A stretch of 44,021 nt of DNA from Paenarthrobacter sp. Z7-10 (GCF_026932795.1 NZ_JADPVH010000035.1:1-44021), one strand, 5' to 3'; counted from the stretch's first letter, positions 1 through 8,319 are shown. The notes: generated from the letters alone by a model not told the origin. Numbers and translations are program-made.

Positions 1-78
1 CGTATAACCACCATCGGTAATCAACGCAACAGCATCGCGCTTGTACTCCTCGGTAAAGCTCCTGCGGGTGGAACCCAT
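1..78 (-). CDS. IS3-family transposase OrfA, N-terminal fragment
   Basis: Reading the minus strand from the ATG at 78 gives 26 residues beginning MGSTRRSFTEEYKRDAV and running off the window edge. The pattern RRSFTEEYKRDAVAL is typical of the start of the helix-turn-helix protein (OrfA, HTH_Tnp_1) of IS3 elements, which binds the terminal repeats and is fused by frameshifting to the OrfB integrase. A GGAG lies about 9 nt upstream of the ATG, supporting this start. The gene is incomplete only because the window ends here. Whether the element is intact cannot be seen. Confidence 0.75.
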   Translation of the reverse strand, partial: MGSTRRSFTEEYKRDAVALITDGGYT

Positions 79-146
79 AAAAGTAGTCTCCTACACTCGG
101 GAACCCGGACAAACCCAACCGTGTCCACTAAACCGGGGACGCTCCA
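1..146 (-). mobile_element. Terminal part of an IS3-family insertion sequence
   Basis: The left edge of the window carries the 5' end of an IS3-type orfA on the minus strand, preceded by about 70 bp of non-coding DNA. On the minus strand the proposed element end begins TGGAGCGTCCCC at 146 and continues GGTTTAGTGG, which fits the TG...CA termini of IS3 elements. Beyond 146 a different protein-coding remnant begins, so the boundary is set by a change of content. The other end of the element lies outside the window, so neither target duplication nor completeness can be checked. Confidence 0.7.
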
Positions 147-472
147 GCGAAGCCTGCAACCAAGCAAAAGAAGCCCCCGGCTGGTCAGCCCAACCCCAAC
201 CCGGCCCCCGACACACCATCCAAACCCGCACCCCCACCGGACACACCTACCAATCCACCGCACCACCCCCACCCGGCACACCCCTGACCAACAACCCGAG
301 AGAGGTCTTCGAAGCAGTCGGCGAAAGAGCCGCCGGTGACTCGAAAGCGGTTCGCTTGCACGAACACCACAGCAGAGCTGTTCGCAGCCGGCGCGCGCAC
401 CAAAACGCCCTCCGCAAACGGGCAGCGAATGTCACGCACAACGCCACGGCCAGATACAAGTCCGTGGAGTGA
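147..472 (+). pseudogene. DUF222/HNH endonuclease, C-terminal remnant cut by the IS
   Basis: The plus-strand frame starting next to the IS boundary reads EACNQAKEAPGW, then a Pro-rich stretch and TPTGHTYQSTAPPPPGT. This matches the tail of DUF222-type HNH endonucleases: the second half of the HNH motif (C-x2-C/N ... KEAPGW) followed by the conserved P-TGH-Y-S-PP tail. These proteins are abundant and often mobile or duplicated in Arthrobacter. The N-terminal DUF222 domain and the first half of the HNH site are missing, replaced by the IS end, so the gene is dead. The frame stays open to a TGA at 470-472, but residues after the PPPPGT motif look unrelated to the family. Confidence 0.6.
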
Positions 473-711
473 ACGCCGAGCTGGTTCCGTGCACAGGCCA
501 GAGACACGCTCGATGTCAGGAGACTGGAGCCGTGCCCAGGAGCCCGAAATGGCAGTCAATTCTGGTGAACACCGGGCCAACACTCAGCTTTGCCGTCAGG
601 TGCCGGCAGTCGAATCTGGCAAACATTGGGCCAGCATTCATCTCGCCTGGCGGCCAAGTGCCAGCCATCGATCACCCTGCGCGCCAGTCAGACGTACCCG
701 CAGGATCCGAT
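473..711. other. Intergenic DNA with a diverged duplicated segment
   Basis: No convincing gene lies between the HNH remnant and the TpiA-like gene. The stretch contains two related copies of about 45 bp near 566-610 and 620-665. Each has an ACA-N2-GGGCCA core followed by a CAN-TCA and, about 25 bp on, GTGCC(G/A)GC. The similarity is imperfect, so this is an old duplication. Its role is unknown. Confidence 0.4.
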
Positions 712-1584
712 TCAATGACTGGCCAGCGCCTCGTCAAGAACCTTTGCAAAATTGGCCGGATCGTGGGCAAACCGCCCGAGGAAGAGCCCATCCGTCTCTC
801 CGAGTTGTGGCAGGAGCCCGGGTCCGGCACTTCCGCCGTAGATGATGACCGCATCAGTGCCTGTCTGCTCCTGGAGGAGTGCGCGCAGGGCCTTGACGGT
901 CTCGTTAACGTAGACCGGATCCGCGGGGGCGGTTGCCCCGATGGCCCAAATGGGCTCGTACGCCAGCAGCATCGAACCGAGCTGTGCGGTTCGGGAAAGG
1001 GGCTTCGGCACTGTTGGCTGGGGCTCTGGCGGCTGGGGCTCCGGTGATTGGGGCTTTGGTGGCTGAGGCTCTGCTGGCTGCTGGTATTCCAAGGCGGACA
1101 GCACCTGAGCGGTGCAATATCGGGCCGCGTCCGGCGGCGTCATTCGTTCCGGCTCGCCGATGCACAGCAGCGGCGTAATGCCGGAGTCGAGGGCAGCCGT
1201 TGTTTTTCGGGCGATGACGGCGTCATCCTCACCGAACAGTTCCCGCCGTTCTGCATGGCCGATTTCGACCAGCTGCACGCCCATCTCGGCCAGCATGCTG
1301 GCGCTGGTCTCGCCGGTGAATGGACCGGCACTCCAACCGCAGTTTTGCGCGCCCAAGAGTACCGGCACCCCATCCAGGATGCGGTGGGCGCTTTCCAGCA
1401 CGGGAAATGATGGAATCACGAAGACCCGCACAGGCCCGCCCGCCACGAGGGCGGGACGGGCCTGGACGATGCTCCGTATCTCTTGCAGCCACCGCAGGCT
1501 GGCCTGGTATCCGAGATACATCTTGGTGCTGACGCCGATGTAGCGGGTTCCGGTCCGGCCTGCGGCGGCGGAGCTGGGGAGCAT
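712..1584 (-). CDS. TpiA-like tetrulose-phosphate isomerase with Pro-rich insert
   Basis: This is a triose-phosphate-isomerase-fold protein of 290 residues; canonical TIM is about 250. Catalytic residues are visible: Lys21 in STKMY, His110 in IGHAERR, Glu210 in AYEPIWAIG, and a YGGSAGP phosphate loop near the end. In tetritol pathways TIM-like EryH/LerI converts L-erythrulose 1-phosphate to D-erythrulose 4-phosphate. The neighbours here (fused tetrulose kinase, RpiB-like isomerase) make that role more likely than glycolysis, but this is inference. Residues 167-197 form a Pro/Glu/Gln-rich insert built from 15-bp DNA repeats, between the helix after CIGE and the catalytic Glu strand. It is last in the operon, 26 bp after the transporter, with GAAGAG before the ATG. 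Confidence 0.82.
   Translation of the reverse strand: MLPSSAAAGRTGTRYIGVSTKMYLGYQASLRWLQEIRSIVQARPALVAGGPVRVFVIPSFPVLESAHRILDGVPVLLGAQNCGWSAGPFTGETSASMLAEMGVQLVEIGHAERRELFGEDDAVIARKTTAALDSGITPLLCIGEPERMTPPDAARYCTAQVLSALEYQQPAEPQPPKPQSPEPQPPEPQPTVPKPLSRTAQLGSMLLAYEPIWAIGATAPADPVYVNETVKALRALLQEQTGTDAVIIYGGSAGPGLLPQLGETDGLFLGRFAHDPANFAKVLDEALASH
1016..1075. repeat. Four 15-bp tandem repeats inside the TpiA-like gene
   Basis: On the plus strand four 15-bp units (1016, 1031, 1046, 1061) share GG(C/A)TGGGGCT with variable ends, and a degenerate fifth follows. Because 15 is a multiple of three, they translate on the minus strand to repeated PEPQP-type pentapeptides without breaking the frame. Confidence 0.85.
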
Positions 1585-1610
1585 ATCTCTTCAATTTCCT
1601 TAGATCGGCG

Positions 1611-2948
1611 TCAGAGCAGTTCGTCAGCCTTGTTCCTGAACTTTTTGGTAAGGAACATCATCAGTGCCGCCACGAAGGGCAGTACCCCAAGGGCATAGAC
1701 ACCGGCTGATCCGGTGGGCGAATTGGCGATGTCGTTGACCGCGGTGCGCAGGATCGGGGCCACGAAGCCGCCCAAGTTACCGAGGGAGTTGATCAGGCCA
1801 ATGCCAGCGGCGGCTGCCGTACCCGTCAGGAATGCCGTGGGATAGGACCAGGTAATCGGTCCCACGGCCAGGAAGCTGCAGACGGCCAGGGTGATGAAAA
1901 TCAGTCCCAGGACCGGCAGGTGGTTGGTGCCGGCCCAGGCTGATCCAAAGATGCACACACCGGTGGAGATGAACAGCGCGGTGCCGAGGTTCCGGCGCCG
2001 GGTGACTGTATGGGCGGCACGGCCGAGGTAGTAGCAGGCAAAGATGCCGAAGAACCAGGGGATGCCGACCAGCAGACCCACCTGGATACCGACTTTTTGC
2101 CCGGTCAGCTCCGCTACCTGCTGCGGCAGGTAGAAGGTGACGCCGTAGACAGCAACCTGCAGGCAGAAGTAGATGATGGTGAAGTACCAGACCTTGGCGT
2201 TGGACATCGCGGCCAGGATGCCCCGCGGCCCGGTCTCCTCCTTGACGTTGTCCTCCAGCGCCATGACTTCCTTCAGGGCGTACTTTTCGTCCTTGCTGAG
2301 GAATTTGGCGTTCTCGGGTCCGTTGATCAGGAAGAACAGGCAGGCAATGCCCGCCAGCACAGCCAGGACGCCCTCCACGAAGAACATGACCTGCCAGCCG
2401 TGGACGCCGGGAATCTGGTCGCCGATGTTGATCAGCCAGCCGGAGAGCGGGCCGCCGATCATCTGCGAGAACGGCTGGGCGAGGTAGAAGATGGCGAACA
2501 TCTGCACGCGTACTTTATTGGGGAACCACTCGGCCAGGTACATGATGATGCCGGGGAAGAGGCCCGCCTCGGTCACGCCCAGCAGGAAGCGCAGCAGTAC
2601 GAAGGAGGTCTCTCCTTGGATGAAGGCAAAGCAGGCGGCAACAATTCCCCAGGTAATGGCGATGCGGGCCAGCCAGATCTTGGCGCCGACCTTGCGCAGC
2701 AGCAGGTTGCTGGGAATTTCGAAAATGGCGTAGCCGATGAAGAAGATCCCGGCGCCCAGGGCGAAAGCGCCGGCGCCTACGCCCTTGTCCGCATGTAGTG
2801 CCGCCTGTGCAAAACCGACGTTGGTGCGGTCCAGGAATGACACGACATACAGGATGACGATCATCGGCATGAGCCGGCGCGCCGCCTTGGAGATGGCCGA
2901 CTTGAGCACGGGCCGGGCCAACAACTCCTTGGATGTTGGAATGGACAT
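1611..2948 (-). CDS. MFS transporter, anion:cation symporter type
   Basis: A 445-residue major facilitator protein with about 12 hydrophobic segments. The N-terminal part contains YVVSFLDRTNVGFA in TM1 and its loop, then GAGIFFIGYAIFEIPSN and the RxGAKIWLARIAITWG segment. These are typical of the ACS family (TC 2.A.1.14) that carries organic and sugar acids such as hexuronate, tartrate and phthalate. The start at 2948 (MSIPTSKELL) is chosen because GAGGAGTTTTG immediately precedes the ATG; the open frame extends upstream without an RBS. It probably imports the four-carbon substrate of the operon. Transport of an acid rather than a polyol is suggested only by the family. Confidence 0.88.
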   Translation of the reverse strand: MSIPTSKELLARPVLKSAISKAARRLMPMIVILYVVSFLDRTNVGFAQAALHADKGVGAGAFALGAGIFFIGYAIFEIPSNLLLRKVGAKIWLARIAITWGIVAACFAFIQGETSFVLLRFLLGVTEAGLFPGIIMYLAEWFPNKVRVQMFAIFYLAQPFSQMIGGPLSGWLINIGDQIPGVHGWQVMFFVEGVLAVLAGIACLFFLINGPENAKFLSKDEKYALKEVMALEDNVKEETGPRGILAAMSNAKVWYFTIIYFCLQVAVYGVTFYLPQQVAELTGQKVGIQVGLLVGIPWFFGIFACYYLGRAAHTVTRRRNLGTALFISTGVCIFGSAWAGTNHLPVLGLIFITLAVCSFLAVGPITWSYPTAFLTGTAAAAGIGLINSLGNLGGFVAPILRTAVNDIANSPTGSAGVYALGVLPFVAALMMFLTKKFRNKADELL

Positions 2949-3061
2949 CAAAACTCCTCTTTGAGTGATTGCGGGGGGTGATGCATGGAAAATCGCCTGC
3001 ACCTGCAGGCAAGGTGTGCCACAGCCCCATTGACAGCGCTGGTCAAGCGGGAGAATAACGC

Positions 3062-3169
3062 TTAGTGCGATCCGGCGATCAGGTAGATGCCGAAGGCGCA
3101 CACCACTATGCCAAGTGCTAGGTACAGCAGGCGGGTGCGGCTCCATTTTGGTGCTGGTTCGGGTGCCAT
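3062..3169 (-). CDS. 35-residue membrane peptide beside the MFS transporter
   Basis: A short frame missed by length cut-offs begins MAPEPAPKWSRTRLLYLALG and ends YLIAGSH before TAA. It starts 10 bp after the SDR stop, with AAGGACC 4 nt before the ATG, and is followed by the transporter. It has a Pro-rich cytosolic-type N-terminus, a basic WSRTR patch and a single hydrophobic helix of about 20 residues. Position and spacing argue for translation as an operon member. Small single-helix partners are annotated next to some MFS transporters, so an accessory subunit is a reasonable guess, not shown. No homolog is recognised for certain. Confidence 0.6.
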   Translation of the reverse strand: MAPEPAPKWSRTRLLYLALGIVVCAFGIYLIAGSH

Positions 3170-3178
3170 AGCTGGTCC

Positions 3179-3946
3179 TTAATGCATGTAGAGTCCGCCG
3201 TCGACATTAAGCGTCTGGCCGGTTATGTAGCCTGTGTCTTCGCTGATCAGGAAGGCGATGGCGGCGGCGATGTCCCGCGTCGAGCCCACCCGGTTGACCA
3301 CCAGGTCTTTAACCAGGTCATCCTTGCGTTCCTGGCTGAGCGTTCCGCCCATAATGTCGGTGTCAATGGGCCCAGGCGAGATGGCGTTCACGGTGACATT
3401 GAAGGGACCGAGCTCGCGGGCCACGGAACGGGTCAGGCCAATGACGCCGGCCTTAGCCACCGAGTACGGTGTCTTGCTGAACGTGCCGCCACCGCGCTGG
3501 GCGGACACAGAGGAGATGTTCACAATCCGCCCAATGCCGTTTTTGACCATACTTTCGGCCACGCGTCGGGTGGCATAGTGCACGCCATTGAGATTGATGT
3601 TCAGCACCCGGTCCCATTCGGCCGCGTCCAGCTCCAGATAAGGCACCGGCGAACTGACGCCCGCGACATTGGCCAGCGCCACGATCTGTGGCAGGGCTGC
3701 TTCCAACTGGTCGACGGCGGCACGAACGGATGCTTCGTCCCCCACGTTGGCGCCGGCGCCAGCGGCCTTAATGCTGTACTTGTCGCTCAACTCGCCGGCC
3801 AGTTCCTTACTTGCAGCATCATCAAGATCGATGATGCCGATGTTCCAGCCCTGTTCGGCCAGAAAGTTCACGGTGGCGCGGCCGATGCCGCGGGGAGACA
3901 CGGCTCCGGTGACGATAACGGTGCGTTCGGTGGGAAATTCACCCAT
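3179..3946 (-). CDS. SDR-family sugar-alcohol or sugar dehydrogenase
   Basis: A 255-residue classical short-chain dehydrogenase. It shows a TGAVSPRGIG cofactor loop (residues 13-22), Asp40 at the end of strand 2 suggesting NAD(H), NVAG, Ser145/146, and the YSVAK catalytic pair Tyr161/Lys165. ISPGPIDTDI and GQTLNVDGG complete the fold. Beside a tetrulose kinase and tetrulose-phosphate isomerases it most plausibly oxidises a C4 polyol (threitol or erythritol) to erythrulose; substrate unproven. The start at 3946 is preferred over an upstream ATG at 3976 because AAGGAACC sits at the right distance from the former and nothing comparable precedes the latter. Confidence 0.85.
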   Translation of the reverse strand: MGEFPTERTVIVTGAVSPRGIGRATVNFLAEQGWNIGIIDLDDAASKELAGELSDKYSIKAAGAGANVGDEASVRAAVDQLEAALPQIVALANVAGVSSPVPYLELDAAEWDRVLNINLNGVHYATRRVAESMVKNGIGRIVNISSVSAQRGGGTFSKTPYSVAKAGVIGLTRSVARELGPFNVTVNAISPGPIDTDIMGGTLSQERKDDLVKDLVVNRVGSTRDIAAAIAFLISEDTGYITGQTLNVDGGLYMH

Positions 3947-4033
3947 TGTGGTTCCTTCTCCAATTGCTCGGTTCATGTTGGTTGGTTCATGCCGAATGAT
4001 TTTTCGCGGCGAAGCGGGCCGGGTCGCAGCGGG

Positions 4034-4984
4034 CTATTTGATGGGTGCTGGGCCCAGATCTTCGATGAGCTTCTGCATCAGTACGTAAGCCTTGTTCCGG
4101 TAGGCAATCAGTTCCGGGATCCTCTCGGCCGGCACATCGAGGAAACCGGAACCGGTCTTGGTCCCGAGCTTTCCTTCGGAGACGAGATCGGTGAGGATCT
4201 TCGGCGTGGCGAACCGCTCCGGGAATCCGGTTTGCAGTGACTTGTAGCAGAAGTCGTAAACGTCCAGGCCGGCCATGTCCGCTATCGCGAAGGGGCCAAA
4301 GAACGGCAGCCTGAATCCGAAGGTGGTGCGCACCAGGGTGTCGATGTCCTCCGCTGAGGCGGTGCCGTCTTCCACCAGCTGGGTGGCCTCGTGGAACAGC
4401 GCATACTGCAGCCGGTTGAGTACGAATCCAGTGACATCCTTCACGACGGCTGTGGACTTACCGGCTTCGTGCACCAGTTCGCAGGCGGCGGTGATGGTTG
4501 CGGCATCGGTGCCGGCGTGTGGAATGACTTCCACGCCGGGAATGAAGGGCGATGGGTTGGAAAAATGCACGCCCAGGAAGCGTCCCGGGTTGGCCACTGC
4601 GTCTGCCATGTCCCCGATCGAAATGGTGGAGGTGTTCGAGCCGATAATGGCATCGGGGCGTGCGGCGGCGCTGATTTGCGCGAGCGTGTCCCGCTTAATG
4701 GCCAGCACCTCAGGCACGGCCTCTTCGATGAATTCGGCGCCGGCCACGGCTTCGGCCAGACTTGCAGCGGGCCACAGGTTCTTTTCCAGCGTTTCGGTGG
4801 CTCCTTCCGGAAACAGGCCGTCCCGCACAAAGTCCCTCGACTCGGCAATGAGCCGGTTGAAGTTTTGCTCGGCCACCTCGGCGCTGACGTCGGCCAGGGC
4901 CACCCGGGCACCGGCCAAGGCAAGCACCTGGGCAATGCCGCCGCCCATGTAGCCTGAACCGATTACTGCAATATTCCTGCTCAT
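4034..4984 (-). CDS. 3-hydroxyacyl-CoA-dehydrogenase-like NAD enzyme
   Basis: A 316-residue two-domain protein. The Rossmann loop is GSGYMGGG (9-16), followed by EAVPE, SNTST (116-120), GVHFSNPSPF (His140) and the C-terminal domain with KDVTGFVLNRLQ. The family HFxNPxP motif is present, but the downstream PGVEVIPH differs from fatty-acid enzymes. The same fold includes L-gulonate 3-dehydrogenase (lambda-crystallin) and L-carnitine dehydrogenase, which oxidise the 3-hydroxyl of hydroxyacids. In this operon a role on a C4 sugar acid or an analogous 3-hydroxyacid is more likely than beta-oxidation. It starts 4 bp after the RpiB-like gene, so it is translationally coupled. It ends with TAG. Confidence 0.82.
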   Translation of the reverse strand: MSRNIAVIGSGYMGGGIAQVLALAGARVALADVSAEVAEQNFNRLIAESRDFVRDGLFPEGATETLEKNLWPAASLAEAVAGAEFIEEAVPEVLAIKRDTLAQISAAARPDAIIGSNTSTISIGDMADAVANPGRFLGVHFSNPSPFIPGVEVIPHAGTDAATITAACELVHEAGKSTAVVKDVTGFVLNRLQYALFHEATQLVEDGTASAEDIDTLVRTTFGFRLPFFGPFAIADMAGLDVYDFCYKSLQTGFPERFATPKILTDLVSEGKLGTKTGSGFLDVPAERIPELIAYRNKAYVLMQKLIEDLGPAPIK

Positions 4985-4988
4985 TGTC

Positions 4989-5501
4989 TTAGCTCTCTTT
5001 CGATGCTGTCGGCGGCTGCGTGCTGGTCATGTCCGGCTCATAGGAGCAGATCGCGTCCACTTTGGCCGCGGAGGATGAGCTGGGGTCGAAGCGGTATCCG
5101 AGCCATTCGTGGACCAGCCGCTTGGCCAGTTCGAGGCCGATCACGCGCTGTCCCATGGTGAGCACCTGGGCGTCATTGCTGAGTACGGAGCGCTCAACCG
5201 AGTAGCTGTCGTGGGCGGTCACCGCCCTGATGCCGGGTACCTTGTTGGCCGAGATGGCCACACCCAGTCCGGTGCCGCAGATCAGCACGGCGCGGTCGGC
5301 TTCGCCGGCAGCTATTTTGCGAGCCGCCGCGACAGCCAGGTGCGGGTAGGCGGTTGAATCGTTGGCCGCTACGCCGATGTCCTGCACGGAGGCGACCCGT
5401 TCGTCCGCCTGCAGGAGGGCCAGCAGTGCGGTCTTGTACTCCACCCCGGCCTCGTCGTTGCCGATGACGATGCGCCATCCGGGCGTGCTGACTGCGGTCA
5501 T
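4989..5501 (-). CDS. RpiB/LacAB-family isomerase, probable D-erythrulose-4-phosphate isomerase
   Basis: A 170-residue RpiB-fold protein. GNDEAG near the N-terminus, the active-site Cys75 in [21 protein letters not shown], and [21 protein letters not shown] are family signatures. RpiB-like EryI/DerI enzymes convert D-erythrulose 4-phosphate to D-erythrose 4-phosphate in tetritol catabolism, which fits the kinase immediately upstream. Its ATG overlaps the kinase stop (ATGA, 4 bp), so the two are coupled. A ribose-5-phosphate isomerase role is the alternative, less likely given the context. The C-terminus has a polar tail of about 30 residues. Confidence 0.88.
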   Translation of the reverse strand: MTAVSTPGWRIVIGNDEAGVEYKTALLALLQADERVASVQDIGVAANDSTAYPHLAVAAARKIAAGEADRAVLICGTGLGVAISANKVPGIRAVTAHDSYSVERSVLSNDAQVLTMGQRVIGLELAKRLVHEWLGYRFDPSSSSAAKVDAICSYEPDMTSTQPPTASKES

Positions 5502-7225
5502 AGTGATGCTCCTGTTTCAGTTACTTCCGATTCAAAGGTGGCGGCGACGCCCTCGGCGATCAGGCCAAAGGACACCGCGCCGGGGTCCGGGTGGCCAAGG
5601 CTTTTTGCCGCCAAAGGCCGTGCGCGGCCCTTTTTGGGACTCAATTCCGCCGTATTGCCTGCGGCCTCGGTGGCGGCCTGCGCGGCCTTCGTCAGCGCAT
5701 GTGCCGCGTCCGCCCCGCCGTCGAGCTCGCTGCGGAAGCTGCGCGCGAAGGGCAGCAGCGCATCGACCATGGTTTTGTCCCCGAGCTCGGCCCGGCCCAG
5801 TTCGGTGACGGCCATGGCGAACGCCTCGACGCCTGCGGCGGCATCGGCGGAGGTGTAGCTGTCCTTGTTGCCGAGGGCATTGCCGGCGGCAATCACGGCC
5901 GTCCCCCACAGCGCACCCGAGGTGCCGCCAGCCTTTTCGCTCCAGGCCTCACCGGCGCGGGTGAGTATGTTGCGCACGCCCGTACCCGCTGCGGCACACG
6001 CCGCATCAGCGGCCGCATCGGCGCCACGGCGCATGCCGATCCCGTGATCACCGTCGCCGGCAATGGCGTCCAGCTTGCCCAGCGCGTCCTCATGCTCGAC
6101 GACGACAGCCCGCACGGTCTCGAGGGCCTGCACGGCTAGATGGCCCACCCGGATGGCGTCCTCCGTGCCTTGCTCCGCGGCTTCGGCAGCCTCGCTCAGC
6201 TGCCGGGTGTCCCGCTGGGCCCGCGCCGTGAGGTTGCCCTTGCGGTAAGCGGGACTATCCGCCGGCGCTGCCCAGAAACCGGCAATTTCCTGGTCCAGCC
6301 ACAGCAAGGTCAACGAGAGTCCGGACATGTCCAGACTGGTTACCAGCTCCCCGCATTCGGGTTCCACGACATCCAGTCCGGCGGCGATCAGCAGTTTTTC
6401 GATTTTTCCGTACAGCAGGAACAACTCGTCATACTTGACCGTTCCCAGGCCATTGAGGATCGGCACTACGCGGGTGCCGGCGTCGTCGGGCTTATCTTGG
6501 AGCAGCTTGTCGACCAGCAGCTGCGCCAGCTCGGAGGCGGAGGGCAGGTCGTGCTCAGAAATGCCGGGCTCACCGTGGATGCCCAGTCCCAGCGACATCT
6601 TTCCCTCCGGAACGGTGAAGAGCGGTTCGGATGCCCCCGGCAAGGTGCAGCCGGCGAAGGCAACTCCCAGCGAACGCGTCCGGTAGTTGGTCCGAATGGC
6701 CAGCCGCTCCACCTCACCCAGCGGCAGGCCTGCCTCAGCTGCCGCCCCGGCGACTTTAAACACCGTCAGGTCGCCAGCGATGCCCCGGCGCTGGTCCAAT
6801 CGGTCGATCGGCGCGCTGGCGATGTCATCGCTCACCACCACCGTGCGGGTCTCGATGCCCGCGGCGTTGAGCCGCTGCTGTGCCTGGCCAAAGTGCAGCA
6901 CGTCGCCGGCGTAGTTGCCGAAGCACAGCAGCACTCCCCCGCCCAGCTGTGCGGCTTTGGCCACTCGGTAGACCTGGCCGGCCGCCGGCGAGGCAAACAA
7001 GTTGCCGCAGGCGGCGGCCGCCGCGAGACCGGTACCCACCAGACCGGCGAAGGCCGGGTAGTGCCCGGAACCTCCACCAATGACCAGGGCGACCTGGCCG
7101 GCGTCCATCTCGGTTGAGCGGATCACGCCGCCGTCCACTCGTGCCACGTAGGCCCGATTGGCCGCGACGAAGCCGTCAAGTGCCTCATCGGAGAAGGCGG
7201 CGGGATCATCAAATATTGACGTCAT
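5498..7225 (-). CDS. Fused DhaK-DhaL ketose kinase, probable erythrulose kinase
   Basis: A 575-residue single-chain ATP-dependent dihydroxyacetone-type kinase. The DhaK half (about 1-335) has [12 protein letters not shown] at 50-61 and the substrate-binding His217 in LGIHGEPG. The DhaL half (about 350-560) has the Mg-binding GDGDHG at 390-395 and [11 protein letters not shown]. Such fusions phosphorylate dihydroxyacetone or, in LerK/DerK, L- or D-erythrulose. Presence of both a TpiA-like and an RpiB-like isomerase in the operon matches the L-erythrulose route, in which both are needed to reach D-erythrose 4-phosphate. GAGGAATT precedes the ATG. Dihydroxyacetone remains possible. Confidence 0.9.
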   Translation of the reverse strand: MTSIFDDPAAFSDEALDGFVAANRAYVARVDGGVIRSTEMDAGQVALVIGGGSGHYPAFAGLVGTGLAAAAACGNLFASPAAGQVYRVAKAAQLGGGVLLCFGNYAGDVLHFGQAQQRLNAAGIETRTVVVSDDIASAPIDRLDQRRGIAGDLTVFKVAGAAAEAGLPLGEVERLAIRTNYRTRSLGVAFAGCTLPGASEPLFTVPEGKMSLGLGIHGEPGISEHDLPSASELAQLLVDKLLQDKPDDAGTRVVPILNGLGTVKYDELFLLYGKIEKLLIAAGLDVVEPECGELVTSLDMSGLSLTLLWLDQEIAGFWAAPADSPAYRKGNLTARAQRDTRQLSEAAEAAEQGTEDAIRVGHLAVQALETVRAVVVEHEDALGKLDAIAGDGDHGIGMRRGADAAADAACAAAGTGVRNILTRAGEAWSEKAGGTSGALWGTAVIAAGNALGNKDSYTSADAAAGVEAFAMAVTELGRAELGDKTMVDALLPFARSFRSELDGGADAAHALTKAAQAATEAAGNTAELSPKKGRARPLAAKSLGHPDPGAVSFGLIAEGVAATFESEVTETGASL

Positions 7226-7265
7226 AATTCCTCAAAAGTCCTGATGCGGAGTCAGTGCCGGGTTC

Positions 7266-8282
7266 TCACACGGAATGCGCTGCGGGAACAGGCTGCTGCC
7301 GGCGTTGGGCGACTTTGCTGGTGCCCAGGGCGTAGTCACTGGTCTTGGGCAGCACCCTGTTACGCAGATAGGCCTGGTTGCTGGCCGAGACGCTGAGGCC
7401 GTCGCCGCCATAGTGCTCGGTGCAGATGATGCCCTGGAATCCGACCGAGATGGCGGTCCGGAAGGCCTCGCGGTAATTAATCAGACCACTTTCCATCGGC
7501 GCCGGGACGGCGGTGTAGTGCCCGCGCGCCTGATCTTCATCCCGGGAGTAGTTCTTCACATGCCAGTAATTGGCGTACGGCAGCGTCTTGTTGACCACAT
7601 CCTGCCAAGCCTCGATGGGACGATGCAGCCGGATCAGGTTCCCCACGTCCGGATTCAGACCCACGTTGGCCATGTCGATGTCCTGCACCAAATGGACGGA
7701 CGAATCGGCGCTGCCAAGGTAAGTATCCTCGTACAGTTCCAGCGACATCAGCAGGCCAATTTCCGCCGCATGCTTGCCCAGTTCCTGCAGCCGGGAGACG
7801 GCCTTACCCCAAACCTCTTTGTCTCCAATCGGGTCCTTGTGTCCTTCGACGGTCCAGAACCACAGCTGTTTGCGTTGCTCGGCGGTCAGCGCCTGATGCA
7901 GTCCGAAGGAAACGACCTCGCAGCCCAACCGCGCCGCGGCATCCAGCGTGCGGTGGCTGTAGGCCAGGTTCTCCTCCCAGTTCTGCACGTCGATCACGCT
8001 GCGGCGGATCGCCGAGATAACCGGAATGCCGGTTCCGGCGTTGTCGGCGGCCAGCTTGAGCTCGTCACGCCGCTCCTCGGACAAATCGCCGGGCCTGACC
8101 CAGCTGTCCGTCAGGTCGGCGTTGGCGAAGCCGGCATCCGCAACTTCAGCGAACACGGCCTGCCAGTGGGATGCCTCGGAATCGTTGACCGGCCTGCCCT
8201 GCGGATCGGTGCCGGGGAACTGCAGCAAGGCCGCCGAAATGGGCCAATCCCCCGCCGTGTACTTGGAAACGATCTCAGACAT
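7266..8282 (-). CDS. Sugar phosphate isomerase/epimerase-like TIM barrel
   Basis: A 338-residue xylose-isomerase-like (IolE/EboC superfamily) TIM-barrel protein. Candidate metal ligands are Glu182 (SLELYED), Asp212 (NPDVGN), His241 (WHVKNYS) and Glu289 (CTEHYGGD), the usual E-D-H-E set. First gene of the minus-strand operon, directly downstream of a palindromic operator, with GGAGTGAAGT before the ATG. It could interconvert keto and aldo forms of a C4 sugar or isomerise 2-oxo- to 3-oxo-tetronate, as the hydroxypyruvate-isomerase-like OtnI does. No OtnI is otherwise visible here. Function is inferred from context alone. Confidence 0.8.
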   Translation of the reverse strand: MSEIVSKYTAGDWPISAALLQFPGTDPQGRPVNDSEASHWQAVFAEVADAGFANADLTDSWVRPGDLSEERRDELKLAADNAGTGIPVISAIRRSVIDVQNWEENLAYSHRTLDAAARLGCEVVSFGLHQALTAEQRKQLWFWTVEGHKDPIGDKEVWGKAVSRLQELGKHAAEIGLLMSLELYEDTYLGSADSSVHLVQDIDMANVGLNPDVGNLIRLHRPIEAWQDVVNKTLPYANYWHVKNYSRDEDQARGHYTAVPAPMESGLINYREAFRTAISVGFQGIICTEHYGGDGLSVSASNQAYLRNRVLPKTSDYALGTSKVAQRRQQPVPAAHSV

Positions 8283-8309
8283 ACTTCACTCCATCGCGTT
8301 GATCCTCTT

Positions 8310-8319
8310 TCCTATAGGA
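8310..8319. promoter_or_regulatory. Operator TCCTATAGGA before the catabolic operon
   Basis: A perfect 10-bp palindrome lies 28 bp upstream of the first operon gene. A matching core occurs immediately upstream of the GntR/FCD gene at 9110-9123. Short A/T-centred palindromes of this size are typical targets of FCD-type GntR regulators, so negative control of the operon by that protein is inferred. The rest of 8283-8414 shows no gene. Confidence 0.65.

Noticed and set aside
469-1047. Long plus-strand frame across the TpiA-like gene
   Set aside because: It is antisense to a well-conserved gene, has no family motifs and reflects high GC content.
3182-4240. 352-residue plus-strand frame
   Set aside because: It is a shadow of the SDR and hydroxyacyl-CoA-dehydrogenase-like genes on the other strand; composition is unlike protein.
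5498-7225. Kinase as an ordinary glycerol/dihydroxyacetone enzyme
   Set aside because: Not excluded, but two tetrulose-phosphate-type isomerases in the same operon make erythrulose more likely, so it was listed only as an alternative.
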